DNA of 64,000 nucleotides from Sulfuricurvum sp. (lineage in GTDB: Bacteria > Campylobacterota > Campylobacteria > Campylobacterales > Sulfurimonadaceae), in assembly GCA_028710885.1 (NCBI GenBank), contig JAQTTG010000001.1:434001-498000 (forward strand), given 5' to 3'. Made by a program: the position numbers and the translations under genes. The notes beneath the pieces are model-generated. The model ran no database searches, was not told the origin of the DNA, and was given only the letters and a program-made list of their open reading frames with translations. The stretch's first letter is position 1. Each line of letters starts with the position of its first letter. This document shows positions 35,640 through 45,480 of the stretch, one piece after another.

Positions 35640-36929
35640 ATGATCCAATGGAAAAGCTATCTCCCTCACATCCGATCAATCTTAGAGAAATTTTCCGAAG
35701 ATGCTCGAAATATCGAATGTTTTAATAAAAAAGACCACTCTTTTGTGGAACTTAATAAAAAACAAAATGAAAAATTAATCGCTATCTTTGAAACTTTTGG
35801 AACCCCGCAAGAAAATGAATCCGTAGAAGAATTTCTCTATTTTTGTATTCATCATGAAATCCCCTATCTCTATGTTACAGGAGAGATATCCAATATTGTC
35901 AAAGAACTTTTAACACTTTTAGCTGCTGAACAAAAATACATTGATATCAGTTCTGTAAATGATTATTTTGTACAAATAGAGTACCGACTCTCATGCGAGT
36001 ATTACCATCAATTTTTACGTAAACTTGCTGTCAAAAATCATTTACGCCTTTCACATCTCTCATACCTCATCGAAAAACACTTAATGATACATTACCAACA
36101 CCATTTAGAATGGATGCTAGTTTTAATATCTGAACTTGAGGGGACGCCGAGAGAAGGTAGTAATTGCGAGCTGGATCATACAAAATGTTCTTTTGGACAA
36201 TGGCTTCACAATCCAACCCTTCCTTATATTACCAATACAAGTCATTTTGCTGATATTCAAAATCTCCATATCGTATTGCATGGGCTGGCCGATACTGTAC
36301 TGCAAAAGCATAAATCATCCAAATTGGACCATAAAATCATGATTCAGCTAATGCAACGACTGGACTATACATCGCTTGAGATAGGAAATGAAATCGCTAT
36401 TATTAATGACATGTTGATTATTGGTGAATACACAAAGGATCCACTAACTGGGCTTTTAGGACGAAGACTGTTTGATAAAATCGTTATGGGACAAATCGAA
36501 ATCGCAAAAGCTACAGAAAGTGATTCCTCAATGATTATGTGCGATTTAGACAATTTTAAAAGCATAAATGACCAATTTGGACATTTAGCAGGTGATGAAG
36601 TGATAAAAAACTTTGCAGCATTGTTACAAAAAACACTTCGAAAATCAGATTTTATTTTTCGCTTTGGCGGGGAAGAGTTTTTGATATTACTTCCATGTAC
36701 AAATCATTATGAGGCATTTGTTTTAGCACAAAAACTTTGCGATCTTGCTGCATCTGAAAAAATTCCCTATCAAAATGAAACACTCTCTTACACTGTCAGC
36801 ATTGGTGTCCATGGTATCGATACCAAAGAGCTCTCATTTGTCACAAAAGCAACGATCGAACAATATGTAAAGATTGTTGATTCCAAACTCTATTTAGCTA
36901 AACAAAATGGTAAGAATAGGGTTGAATAG
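35640..36929 (+). CDS. Diguanylate cyclase with CZB-like zinc-binding domain
   Basis: A 429-residue soluble protein. A helical N-terminal part (about 1-110) of unknown type is followed by a CZB-like domain (about 125-230): HHLEWML with His, LDHTKCSFGQWLHNP (Cys183) and HIVLHGL. CZB domains bind zinc with 3His/1Cys, and zinc inhibits the E. coli cyclase DgcZ with a similar arrangement. The C-terminal GGDEF domain has the active variant GGEEF (about 343-347) and SMIMCDLDNFKSINDQFGH. It makes c-di-GMP. It faces the GGDEF-EAL gene with only 12 bp between stops. Confidence 0.9.
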   Translation: MIQWKSYLPHIRSILEKFSEDARNIECFNKKDHSFVELNKKQNEKLIAIFETFGTPQENESVEEFLYFCIHHEIPYLYVTGEISNIVKELLTLLAAEQKYIDISSVNDYFVQIEYRLSCEYYHQFLRKLAVKNHLRLSHLSYLIEKHLMIHYQHHLEWMLVLISELEGTPREGSNCELDHTKCSFGQWLHNPTLPYITNTSHFADIQNLHIVLHGLADTVLQKHKSSKLDHKIMIQLMQRLDYTSLEIGNEIAIINDMLIIGEYTKDPLTGLLGRRLFDKIVMGQIEIAKATESDSSMIMCDLDNFKSINDQFGHLAGDEVIKNFAALLQKTLRKSDFIFRFGGEEFLILLPCTNHYEAFVLAQKLCDLAASEKIPYQNETLSYTVSIGVHGIDTKELSFVTKATIEQYVKIVDSKLYLAKQNGKNRVE

Positions 36930-36941
36930 GTTATTAGTTAC

Positions 36942-38969
36942 CTATTCTAATAATTGAGGGCGTCCGTAATGATACCCTTGAGCATAATCAACACCTATCT
37001 CTCTTAATACATTTAAAGTCTCTTCATCCTCAACATATTCTGCAATGGTTTGCTTCCCAAATTCTTTAGCGATTTGATGGATATGCTTAACAAAAATACG
37101 ATCTTTTTCATTCACAGTAATATTTTTAACAAACTCACCGTCTATTTTTACAAAATCAGTATCAAAATATTTTAGATATACAAATGATGAGAATCCTGAT
37201 CCAAAATCATCAAGAGCAAAACTAATATTCAATTTTTTCATATTTTCCATAATCTCCATGAGACCATTAACATTATGAATCGCTTCACGCTCTAATATCT
37301 CAATCGTAATACCTGTTTTAGCATTATCAGAAAGATTTGGATTCAGTGCATAATGGGCTTCTATAAGCGCACTGTATTCGCCACCAAAAAGACTGTTAGT
37401 TGAAAGATTAAAGAAAAAGCGCTTATTCCACCACCCTTTTTCCATTCGTAATTTTAACCCTTTCGCCAAAATTATTTGATCGATTCTTGCAGCAAAACCT
37501 AAACGTTCAGCTACTTCAATAAATTGCCCTGCTGCCATGTACCGTTTACCATCACGTATCCGAGCCAATACTTCATAACCGAACAATTCTCCATTTTTGA
37601 TATTGTAAATAGGTTGAATAAATGGTTCTAAACAATCTTCGTCAATAGCTTTACGTAGGAATTCACCTTTTTTCTGTATTTCTGCTGCCATCTCTTGATC
37701 ACTTTGATCTGCACGTGCAATCGTATTTTTCCCAGACCTTTTTGCCTTATACATGGCTAAATCTGATCCGGTTAACAAAGATTCTATTGATTCTCCCTGC
37801 TCAGGATATTCAGCAATACCAAAACTGGCTGTCAATGAGACTTGATCAAACATCAATGAAATTGGAGTAGATTCCAAACGTGAACGAAGCTTTTCAACAA
37901 CATAATAACCATTTTCATAAGGAGTTTCAGGAAGAATAATTGCAAATTCATCTCCACCCAAGCGGGCTAGAATATCAGCATTACGTAAATTTGAGCCAAA
38001 AATTTCCGTCACTTCTTTCAAAACCAAATCCCCAGATGCATGCCCATATGTATCATTTATGTATTTGAAGTTGTCCAAATCAATCATCAATATAGTAAAT
38101 TTATGATGATGGCGTAATGAACGTTTGATCTCATAACTCAAAAATTCTTCAAATTTACGACGATTATAGAGACCTGTCAAATAATCGCGGTCGGAAAGTT
38201 CTTGGAGTTTTTCATAGTAATCTTGAATCGAATCAAGCATTTTATTGAAATAATTTTCAATATTTTTCACTTCCAAAATTTTTGTTTTTAGACGAATCCG
38301 TTTTGCCATATCATTTTTATTAATAATCTCTTGAATCAACTCAATAAACTGCTTGAGAGGCTGAACTAGCAATGCATTGAGCCGAAAATACAATATAGCA
38401 AAAATTATAATTGTGAAAAATACAAAAAAGATAATGAAAGAGTTAATCATCGTCGTCAACGAGATTTTTAGATTAGCCACAGGAAAGCGTACATCGATAA
38501 CACCGTTAATATCACCAACATGTGCATTTTTATGACATACGATACACTCTTGATTAACTACAATCGGGTAGAGATAGCGTATCTCATCATCCCCCGTTAA
38601 AATTTCTTCACCTTTCATGGCTCTCGCGACCATCGGGTCATGTTCGCGAATTTGTTTATCATTGACACGATCTCCAAAAAGGGCGGCAACGATAGGGCTG
38701 CGATAAGCATTAATTCGCATGCTAGGTTCAACATTATTTAAACGGACAATAATCGCATCCAGCTCTTGTTTACTCCACCCTTTTTCCATGGCAGAATATA
38801 GAGCTTCAAACGCCATACGACTCGTTTTACGGGCATCCACACGAGCCAAATCATCAATTGCCCGCTTTTTGATAAATACACCATATAAAAATGCTACAGC
38901 TAAACTCGATAACAATGATATCACGACCGTTTTAGCAATGAGCCGCTTATAAGTTATGTATGAATCCAC
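36942..38969 (-). CDS. GGDEF-EAL protein with periplasmic haem-binding sensor domain
   Basis: A 675-residue membrane protein: a first helix (about 10-32), a periplasmic domain with a covalent haem motif CIVCHK near residue 140, a second helix (about 165-190) and a HAMP-like linker. Then GGDEF (LARLGGDEFAIILPE, about 336) and EAL (YEVLARI; DDFGSGFSSFVYLKYFDTDFVKIDG; QGYHYGRPQ). EVL in place of EAL occurs in active phosphodiesterases. The haem domain resembles DUF3365/Tll0287-like sensors for redox, O2 or NO. Both c-di-GMP domains look intact. It likely opposes the cyclase downstream. Confidence 0.9.
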   Translation of the reverse strand: MDSYITYKRLIAKTVVISLLSSLAVAFLYGVFIKKRAIDDLARVDARKTSRMAFEALYSAMEKGWSKQELDAIIVRLNNVEPSMRINAYRSPIVAALFGDRVNDKQIREHDPMVARAMKGEEILTGDDEIRYLYPIVVNQECIVCHKNAHVGDINGVIDVRFPVANLKISLTTMINSFIIFFVFFTIIIFAILYFRLNALLVQPLKQFIELIQEIINKNDMAKRIRLKTKILEVKNIENYFNKMLDSIQDYYEKLQELSDRDYLTGLYNRRKFEEFLSYEIKRSLRHHHKFTILMIDLDNFKYINDTYGHASGDLVLKEVTEIFGSNLRNADILARLGGDEFAIILPETPYENGYYVVEKLRSRLESTPISLMFDQVSLTASFGIAEYPEQGESIESLLTGSDLAMYKAKRSGKNTIARADQSDQEMAAEIQKKGEFLRKAIDEDCLEPFIQPIYNIKNGELFGYEVLARIRDGKRYMAAGQFIEVAERLGFAARIDQIILAKGLKLRMEKGWWNKRFFFNLSTNSLFGGEYSALIEAHYALNPNLSDNAKTGITIEILEREAIHNVNGLMEIMENMKKLNISFALDDFGSGFSSFVYLKYFDTDFVKIDGEFVKNITVNEKDRIFVKHIHQIAKEFGKQTIAEYVEDEETLNVLREIGVDYAQGYHYGRPQLLE

Positions 38970-39059
38970 TCTCGTTTCCCGTGCTATATTTTAAATCATT
39001 ATAACATCTAACTTTCAAAATCAATCAAAAACTATTTATTTTTATTCAATTAAATCTAT

Positions 39060-39989
39060 TTACTTTGCTGATGCAATACGAAAGGCAATTGAATTTTGAA
39101 AAATTAACGGATGTGCATATTGACAAGTTAAAACCCCGCCTGTAGGGGCAACGATGTCTTCAAGTTTTTCTCCGCTTAAAGCATCGGTAACCCGTCCAAG
39201 AATATCACCTTTTTCGACATACGAACTGCAACTGACATATGAATCAAAAATTCCGGCACGAGTTGCTTTGAGAATAGTGATATTTTCAGGTTCAATTATA
39301 TTGCTTTGAAATCCCTCAAATATTGGGATATCCAACATACCGCGTTTTGCCATAAAACGGGTCAATGCGCCCTGAACCTCACTGCTGATAGCATGGTCAA
39401 TGGAACCATTTTTTCCAAATACTACTGAAAGTGCTTTCGTTTCCCATAATTGCCAGTTGTACTGAAGCATAACCGTTTCAATCGGGCTATAAGGGCGATA
39501 ATGGATAAATCGCATCCCTAAATCGCGTGCAGACTCAATGTCTTCATATCCGCTGCGAATCATTTTAACATAAGGAAGACACATTCCCTGATCACGGCGT
39601 CCTTCCAAAATTATTCCAAAATCATACCCCTGTAGTGCCTCAAAAAGCTTTGCAGCAATACGTTGTGTTGTCTCACCTTCAGTATATCCAGGAAACATCA
39701 TATTAAAATCAGTTTTATCAAGAGGCCAAAATTTTTCTCCCATATTAAGAGCATACGTATTGACCGCAGGTATAACCAAAATTTTCCCCGAAATTTTCCC
39801 CTCTTCTTCTTTTTGCCGCAAATAATCGACTAAATGCGAAGCAACATAAAGCTGGTTGATATGATCTCCGTTCATTGCCCCGACAATAGCTACAGAAGGG
39901 CCTTTTGAATCTTCACCGAATAAAAAACCTTCAACTTTTAAAGGGGCACGATTTGGAGATTTAAAGTTTAGAATTTCAAATTTTTTCAT
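39060..39989 (-). CDS. AstE/AspA-like protein with altered zinc-site motifs
   Basis: A 309-residue protein of the succinylglutamate desuccinylase/aspartoacylase family. The family zinc motif HGDE is replaced by MNGDH (GAMNGDHINQLY), DLNR by DFNMMFPG, and D.HS by LEGRRD. The C-terminal barrel-like part (GDILGRVTDALSGEKLEDIVAPTGGVL) is normal. It is thus probably not a normal zinc carboxypeptidase or deacylase; it could have a changed active site or bind a partner. It overlaps the intact paralogue at 39986 by four bases and is last in the ATP-grasp operon. Confidence 0.82.
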   Translation of the reverse strand: MKKFEILNFKSPNRAPLKVEGFLFGEDSKGPSVAIVGAMNGDHINQLYVASHLVDYLRQKEEEGKISGKILVIPAVNTYALNMGEKFWPLDKTDFNMMFPGYTEGETTQRIAAKLFEALQGYDFGIILEGRRDQGMCLPYVKMIRSGYEDIESARDLGMRFIHYRPYSPIETVMLQYNWQLWETKALSVVFGKNGSIDHAISSEVQGALTRFMAKRGMLDIPIFEGFQSNIIEPENITILKATRAGIFDSYVSCSSYVEKGDILGRVTDALSGEKLEDIVAPTGGVLTCQYAHPLIFQNSIAFRIASAK

Positions 39990-40927
39990 CCATTTTCTCC
40001 AAAAATACGTCCTACTAACGAACCTTCATAAACTATAGGATAAGCTCTTAGAGTAAATAAAATTCCTCCAATCGGAGCAATAATTTCATCCAATCGCTCT
40101 CCACTTAATGGGTCTACGATGTAACCAACTATGCACCCTTTTTCAATCATTTGGCAATGTTCAATTTCTGGTACAAAAAGACCTGGTACAGATGCGTTTA
40201 AATATGCAACTTCCCCTACATGAGATTGAATTGGAAACCGAATTTTCGGAGGTTCTATGGATAAGAATCCTTCACTTGCCATCAAATGTAAAATACCATC
40301 CAACAGCTGATGACCGTATGCTTTACCTAAACGCATTCCGACACCCATCTCAACAACAAGAGTCTTTGTCCCCAACGTATTCATTGCATGGGCAAATGTA
40401 GATTCCAAAACCGTTACGGCATCATGTACCCACACGAAATCGATATTGAGTTTGTTTGCAAGAGGAACAAGAATCTTTTCCTGAGATTTTGCAATCCTTA
40501 CTTGAGGAATTTCACGCAGGAAAACATTCGATGAATGGATATCAATCGCAATTTCTGATCCTTTCATCGCATTTACAACACCATCAGCAATCTGTGCAGG
40601 TAGAAAATCATTTTTACTTCCGGGGAATATACGATTTAAATCAACATCATAAAAAGGGATAGAACGTGTAATACTGTCTATTCCGAGACTGTTGATTGCG
40701 GGATAAATATCAACGGTTGCTTTAATTTTGTCAGGATTAGCACGCAACCATTCACCGAGAAGAAAACAGACATATTGTCCCTCTAATTCATCACCGTGTA
40801 TTCCGCTGACAATGGAAATTCGTTTTTTTGTTTCACCATTTGATGGGGTATAGCGACAACGCTGTATTCGAAACTGCTCCCCCACAGGGAGTTCTATCGA
40901 AAAAACCTCTTCTATAACACCCGACAC
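39986..40927 (-). CDS. AstE/AspA-like zinc deacylase or peptidase
   Basis: A 313-residue family member with the zinc and substrate motifs intact: SGIHGDELEGQYV, YDVDLNRIFPGS and AIDIHSSNVFL; the C-terminal domain carries LVVEMGVGMRLG and the barrel-like GEVAYLNASVPGLF. It probably hydrolyses an amide bond next to a carboxylate. It begins nine bases after the alpha-E gene and precedes its altered paralogue. In this operon it may process a peptide made by the ATP-grasp enzyme; inferred. Confidence 0.88.
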   Translation of the reverse strand: MSGVIEEVFSIELPVGEQFRIQRCRYTPSNGETKKRISIVSGIHGDELEGQYVCFLLGEWLRANPDKIKATVDIYPAINSLGIDSITRSIPFYDVDLNRIFPGSKNDFLPAQIADGVVNAMKGSEIAIDIHSSNVFLREIPQVRIAKSQEKILVPLANKLNIDFVWVHDAVTVLESTFAHAMNTLGTKTLVVEMGVGMRLGKAYGHQLLDGILHLMASEGFLSIEPPKIRFPIQSHVGEVAYLNASVPGLFVPEIEHCQMIEKGCIVGYIVDPLSGERLDEIIAPIGGILFTLRAYPIVYEGSLVGRIFGENG

Positions 40928-40936
40928 ATTTTCTCC

Positions 40937-41620
40937 TTATCCTTGTGTTTGCGACATTCCCAAAGGCTGAATTACTTTATCCACGACACTGTTGATAGTA
41001 TTAAATGCTTTAGCAACATTTGAAGAATTAATACTGATCGGCTGATAATGACGGTTTAGCCGTCTTGCTATTGCATTCATAGCATCTAACTCGATATTAA
41101 CAAGATCGATACGATCATACAGTCTCAGCATTAAATCAAGCCGTTCGATTTGTTGACCAAGGCGGATAAAGTTATATGCTTTCGGTCGTCCAATTTCAGA
41201 TGAAAATATACCCAAAATCAAAGCAAAATCATCTATTGCTTCTTCTAAATACGTAGCACTGACAGCACGATCACGCCCAGCAACAATATGGTTGTAAATT
41301 TTGTTCAGTGTTGCGAATCCGCGTTCATCAAGCAGATGTCGTGTTTCTATAGCATTTTCTCTAGCCCAGTGGACAAGGGACTCAATACTTCCTGCATGAT
41401 TGCCATACACACCCTCTTTTAAAAATTCATGTGCATTTTTATAATCGATTTCAACCCCTAATTTCGCGTAAAGTTTTCGTCCGTCATCTATATCACGGTC
41501 TATTACGTAATCATAACTGTTGACTAATTCACATAGAACGGTTTCCGCACGCTGAATATAACGGCCAAACCAATAAAGTCGTTGAGCCGTATTTACTGAA
41601 ATAGCTACACCGTTCATCAT
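40937..41620 (-). CDS. Alpha-E domain protein
   Basis: A 227-residue all-helical protein of the alpha-E family (COG2307), beginning with SVNTAQRLYWFGRYIQRAETV, and with VSATYLEEAIDDFALILGIFSSEIGRPKAYNF and the end HYQPISINSS. ATG 41620 overlaps the stop of the ATP-grasp gene (ATGATG), so the two are coupled. The family always accompanies COG2308 ATP-grasp proteins and is thought to take part in synthesis of a small peptide-like compound; chemistry not established. Confidence 0.9.
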   Translation of the reverse strand: MMNGVAISVNTAQRLYWFGRYIQRAETVLCELVNSYDYVIDRDIDDGRKLYAKLGVEIDYKNAHEFLKEGVYGNHAGSIESLVHWARENAIETRHLLDERGFATLNKIYNHIVAGRDRAVSATYLEEAIDDFALILGIFSSEIGRPKAYNFIRLGQQIERLDLMLRLYDRIDLVNIELDAMNAIARRLNRHYQPISINSSNVAKAFNTINSVVDKVIQPLGMSQTQG

Positions 41621-42987
41621 AATTCCACCACCCATGTATCTTTAAAGCCACCGCCTTGAGAAGAATTAACAAGATAGTTACCCTCTTCCATGGCATAGCG
41701 AGTAAGTCCGCCCATACTGACACTAATCTCTTCACCATGTATTACATAAGCACGCAAATCTGCTTTACGAGGGACAATTCCACCCTCCATCATACAAGGG
41801 AGATCGTAAAATTCAATTACCTCTTGAGCAATCCAACGACGTGGTTCTGCCAAAATCATCTCGATAATCTCAGCACGTTTTTCGCTCGTTAAACGGTTTC
41901 CAAATAAAACTCCATATCCACCAGCTTCTGCGACATCTTTTATAACTAATTTATCAATATTTGCCAGTACATATTCACGATCTTTTTCATAATAAGGGAG
42001 ATACGTTGGAGCGTTTCGGAGAATAGGTTCTTCATCTAGATAATATTTAATCATTTGCGGAACAAAATAATAAATTCCTTTGTCATCAGCGACACCATTT
42101 CCGATACTGTTCATAATAGCAACATTTCCAGAGCGATATGCACGAGTTAATCCACGAACTCCGATTAAACTCTCTGCCTCAAACTCTTCTGGATCAAGAA
42201 AATCATCATCAAGACGCCGATAGATTGCCCCTACACGGAGACGTTCACCATTATATGCAGATAAAAATACCTCATCATTTTCCACAATCAAGTCTTCACC
42301 TAATGCTAAAGTAGCACCGGTAATTTTTGCCAAATAACTATGTTCATAATAGGCTGAATTGTATCGGCCAGGGGTAAGAACAACATTCAGTCCCCCTGTA
42401 TTAACATAATCCATCGCTGCTTTAAGCTCATCACCATATTGTTTTATCTTAGAAATTTTCATCTCTTCAAAAAATTCGGGATAGGTATGACGAAAAGCAC
42501 GCCGAATAGTGAGCGGGTAGCTAACACCACTTGGTACACGTAAGTTATCTTCAAGAATGACCCATTCATTGCTTACAGCATCTTTTACAAGATCAATCCC
42601 ACTGATATGAGTACGAACCCCTTTTGGTGGGTTTACTCCCATAAAATCAGGTAAAAAAGCTTTTGCAGAATCGACATATTCTCGCGGCACAACACCATCA
42701 TTTACAATTTTTTGCTCATTATAGATATCATTTAAAAAAGCATTAAGGGCTTTTACTCTCTGTATAATTCCAGCTTCCAAATGATCAAATTCTTTTTTTG
42801 GGATAATTCGCGGGATCATATCAAAAGGGAAAGAACGCTCAATAAAATTCCCCTCTTTAAAAAGATTGAAATTGACCGCATTGGTTTCTAAAAAGTCTTT
42901 AAACTCTGAGACTTTAGTTTGATCTACACTATCGAAGACATCATAAAACTTTTGTAATTCTGGACACACTGGTTCAATCATCGGCAC
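41617..42987 (-). CDS. Circularly permuted ATP-grasp protein
   Basis: A 456-residue ATP-grasp protein of the COG2308 type. Motifs: GVDPPKGVRTHISGIDLVKD-like segment (MGVNPPKGVRTHISGIDLV), EDNLRVPSGVSYPL, RYNSAYYEHSYLAK, AEAGGYGVLFGN and GGFKDTWVVEL at the end. It probably forms an amide bond with ATP. First gene of a four-gene operon with alpha-E and two AstE-like proteins; many relatives are linked to transglutaminase and NTN-hydrolase genes instead, so this AstE pairing is less usual. Confidence 0.92.
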   Translation of the reverse strand: MPMIEPVCPELQKFYDVFDSVDQTKVSEFKDFLETNAVNFNLFKEGNFIERSFPFDMIPRIIPKKEFDHLEAGIIQRVKALNAFLNDIYNEQKIVNDGVVPREYVDSAKAFLPDFMGVNPPKGVRTHISGIDLVKDAVSNEWVILEDNLRVPSGVSYPLTIRRAFRHTYPEFFEEMKISKIKQYGDELKAAMDYVNTGGLNVVLTPGRYNSAYYEHSYLAKITGATLALGEDLIVENDEVFLSAYNGERLRVGAIYRRLDDDFLDPEEFEAESLIGVRGLTRAYRSGNVAIMNSIGNGVADDKGIYYFVPQMIKYYLDEEPILRNAPTYLPYYEKDREYVLANIDKLVIKDVAEAGGYGVLFGNRLTSEKRAEIIEMILAEPRRWIAQEVIEFYDLPCMMEGGIVPRKADLRAYVIHGEEISVSMGGLTRYAMEEGNYLVNSSQGGGFKDTWVVEL

Positions 42988-43059
42988 CCCTTGGAATTTA
43001 GGACTAAGTCAATCATATCCTAAAGTATTCTCAAGGGTTGCTTAAAAAGTAGTCAAATG

Positions 43060-43851
43060 TTATTTTTCTCCATTTTTAAGAATACTAAGTGCATTTTCTA
43101 CATCATCTTGGCGCATTAGTGACTCACCGACGAGAAAAGCATCCACACCCGCTTTATTTAAATCTTCCAATTGACCATGCTCATAGATACCGCTTTCGGC
43201 TACAATAATTTTACCATTAGGGATAAGAGGTATTAAATCATAGCTCAGATTCATATTCATATCAAATGTCTGAAGATTACGATGATTGATCCCAATGATA
43301 TCTGCACCAGCAGTAATCGCTTTCGTCAGTTCAGACTTATCATGAATCTCTACCAATGCTTCCATCCCAAGATGACGAGTATAGTTTAACAACTCTTTGA
43401 GTTCACTGGTCGATAGAGCCGCAGCAATCAGCAGAACAAAATCAGCACCATAAACAAGTGCTTCGAGGAGCTGATATTTAGAGATGATGAAATCTTTACG
43501 AAGCAAAGGTATACTGACATACCGACGAATTTCAGCAAGGTAATCAAGATTTCCCTGAAAAAAATGGGGCTCTGTCAAAATTGAAATAGCATTAGCACCG
43601 CCGCGTTCATACGCCTGTGCAATCGCTACCGGATCAAAATCTTCACGAATTACCCCTTTGGACGGGCTCGCTTTTTTTACTTCTGAAATAATACGATAAG
43701 GCTCTTCCGGAGTGGAAGTCAAAAAGGGACGTACATCACGTGGAGCACGAGCGTTAAATGCGAGTGAACGTCCTAGCCAATCCATACTGAACTTGGCTTC
43801 ACGCTCTTTTAAATCTTCTTTTGTTTTTGCAATTATCTCATCTAAAATCAT
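43060..43851 (-). CDS. trpC: Indole-3-glycerol-phosphate synthase
   Basis: A 263-residue TIM-barrel enzyme of tryptophan synthesis. ATG 43851 overlaps the TPR gene stop (ATGA) and follows AAGGAG, so the track's longer start is not used. Motifs: [54 protein letters not shown] and [12 protein letters not shown]. No other trp genes are near, as is common in Campylobacterota. Confidence 0.95.
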   Translation of the reverse strand: MILDEIIAKTKEDLKEREAKFSMDWLGRSLAFNARAPRDVRPFLTSTPEEPYRIISEVKKASPSKGVIREDFDPVAIAQAYERGGANAISILTEPHFFQGNLDYLAEIRRYVSIPLLRKDFIISKYQLLEALVYGADFVLLIAAALSTSELKELLNYTRHLGMEALVEIHDKSELTKAITAGADIIGINHRNLQTFDMNMNLSYDLIPLIPNGKIIVAESGIYEHGQLEDLNKAGVDAFLVGESLMRQDDVENALSILKNGEK

Positions 43852-45107
43852 TTGTTTTTCTCCTTTGGTTTGCACTTTTCAATCGCTAAGATATGATCTC
43901 TTACCTCTTGTTCATCATCTCCGACCTTTGATTCAACTTCTTTGATGAGCTTGAGTGCTTCAGCACATTCACCCAATTTATAGTGTCCCCAAGCTAAAGA
44001 GTCAATGTAAAATGGTGAATCAGGCTGTTTTTCCAGTGCTCGACGCACATACCCCATCCCCTCGTTAATATTTAAATCATGATCAATTAGCAAATAGCCC
44101 AAATAATTCAAATACAGTGGGTCATTGAGTTGCGAATTTGCTTTTTTCAACCCTTCTACGACTTTTGCAATCATTGCCGCATCGTGACGATTGCTCGAAC
44201 CTTCATAAGTAAAAATTGAACTTTGTGCTAAAAATAAAGGGTTATCTTCTCGTTCATACAGAGTCTGTGCCAGAGTAGAAGCCTTTGCATACTCTTTATT
44301 TTTAACATACAAATCTAACAATAGTTGATCGTTAATATGCGATTTTTCGAGTAATAAACCCATTTTAGGAAGATTTTGCTGATACGCATAAATTTTAATC
44401 GCCTCTTGTGCGACGAGAGGATCATGATCAATATCATAGGTTTGTTCATACATCAAAGCTGCATTATCAAGATCACCGCTATCAGCATATAGAGTCGCTA
44501 AGCGTTTTCCAACTATCTTACTGTTACCATGAACACTGATATGTTCTTTTAGAAATTTTATTGCTTCTGTTTTTTCACCGAGTTGTGCGTACTGAATCAA
44601 TGCGATTCTTTCTGCTGTTTCATTACTATAGTTAATGGCATATGCTTTTTTCAAAGCACTTATTGCCCCTTCATAATCTACTAGCTTTAAACGCGATTCT
44701 CCGTATAAAAGATAATCGGAAGCTTTATTTGTTTTTTCGCTGAGTAAAAACGCTTTTTGGGAAGCTTCACCAAAACTTCCACCCTTGAGCAATCCGACAA
44801 TTTCAAACCGTTTCAATGTCTCATCATCTGGGAATTTATTCAACGCATCTGCCGTCGATTTGGAAAGAGATTTTGGATCATTCGCATCTTCTAACATTTG
44901 TAAAGACTGATACAAATACTCTTTTTTAGAAGTTTGTTTATAGAGCTCAGCAAAAAACTGTGAAGCTTGATGGTATTTTTGATGCATCTGCGCATCCAAT
45001 GCATACAGCGAAAAAGTATCTTGAAGCATATTAGGATTTACTACCGTTCTGGCTGATGCACCTGTTACACAAATCACTAATACAAAAATGGATAATAATT
45101 TAATCAT
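43848..45107 (-). CDS. Exported TPR-repeat protein
   Basis: A 419-residue periplasmic protein with signal peptide [19 protein letters not shown] and about ten helix pairs of the TPR type (e.g. [43 protein letters not shown]). It lies between the YkgJ-type gene and trpC with overlaps at both ends (8 and 4 bases). Role unknown; likely protein scaffold in the envelope. Confidence 0.85.
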   Translation of the reverse strand: MIKLLSIFVLVICVTGASARTVVNPNMLQDTFSLYALDAQMHQKYHQASQFFAELYKQTSKKEYLYQSLQMLEDANDPKSLSKSTADALNKFPDDETLKRFEIVGLLKGGSFGEASQKAFLLSEKTNKASDYLLYGESRLKLVDYEGAISALKKAYAINYSNETAERIALIQYAQLGEKTEAIKFLKEHISVHGNSKIVGKRLATLYADSGDLDNAALMYEQTYDIDHDPLVAQEAIKIYAYQQNLPKMGLLLEKSHINDQLLLDLYVKNKEYAKASTLAQTLYEREDNPLFLAQSSIFTYEGSSNRHDAAMIAKVVEGLKKANSQLNDPLYLNYLGYLLIDHDLNINEGMGYVRRALEKQPDSPFYIDSLAWGHYKLGECAEALKLIKEVESKVGDDEQEVRDHILAIEKCKPKEKNK

Positions 45108-45480
45108 GGATAATCCCCGGACATTCAGCTTTTAGCTCATCAATACGGTGACGAAAATAATCCCAAAACGGAAACGTTCGACACTGCAATGGACGCGCTT
45201 GATAAATGCTACACCCATTTAGTGAACGGTTAAAAAACACACAGTCATAGGAGTCATTCACTTTTTTCTCCGTGAGAGAATAACGGAACCCCTCTTTACG
45301 CAGATAAGTGCGGCGAAACTCCCCCTCATCCATCTCCAACAATTTGGCGATTGCAGCGATCTCCGTCACGGATACAAAGATATTACCGCTCTCACCCGTA
45401 CAACAGTTTCCTCCGCATGAGGCGCAGGCAGAAGAATCAAATGCGTAGCTGAAGCCTTCTTGTGTCATGTAATCGGACAT
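45100..45480 (-). CDS. YkgJ-family cysteine-cluster protein
   Basis: A 126-residue protein with the typical cysteine pattern CASCGGNCCTG near the start and CRTFPFWDYF late in the chain (CSIYQARPLQCRTFP). Eight or so cysteines likely bind zinc or an iron-sulfur cluster. The family (UPF0153/YkgJ) has no fixed function. Overlaps the methyltransferase gene upstream by 16 bases. Confidence 0.88.
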   Translation of the reverse strand: MSDYMTQEGFSYAFDSSACASCGGNCCTGESGNIFVSVTEIAAIAKLLEMDEGEFRRTYLRKEGFRYSLTEKKVNDSYDCVFFNRSLNGCSIYQARPLQCRTFPFWDYFRHRIDELKAECPGIIHD

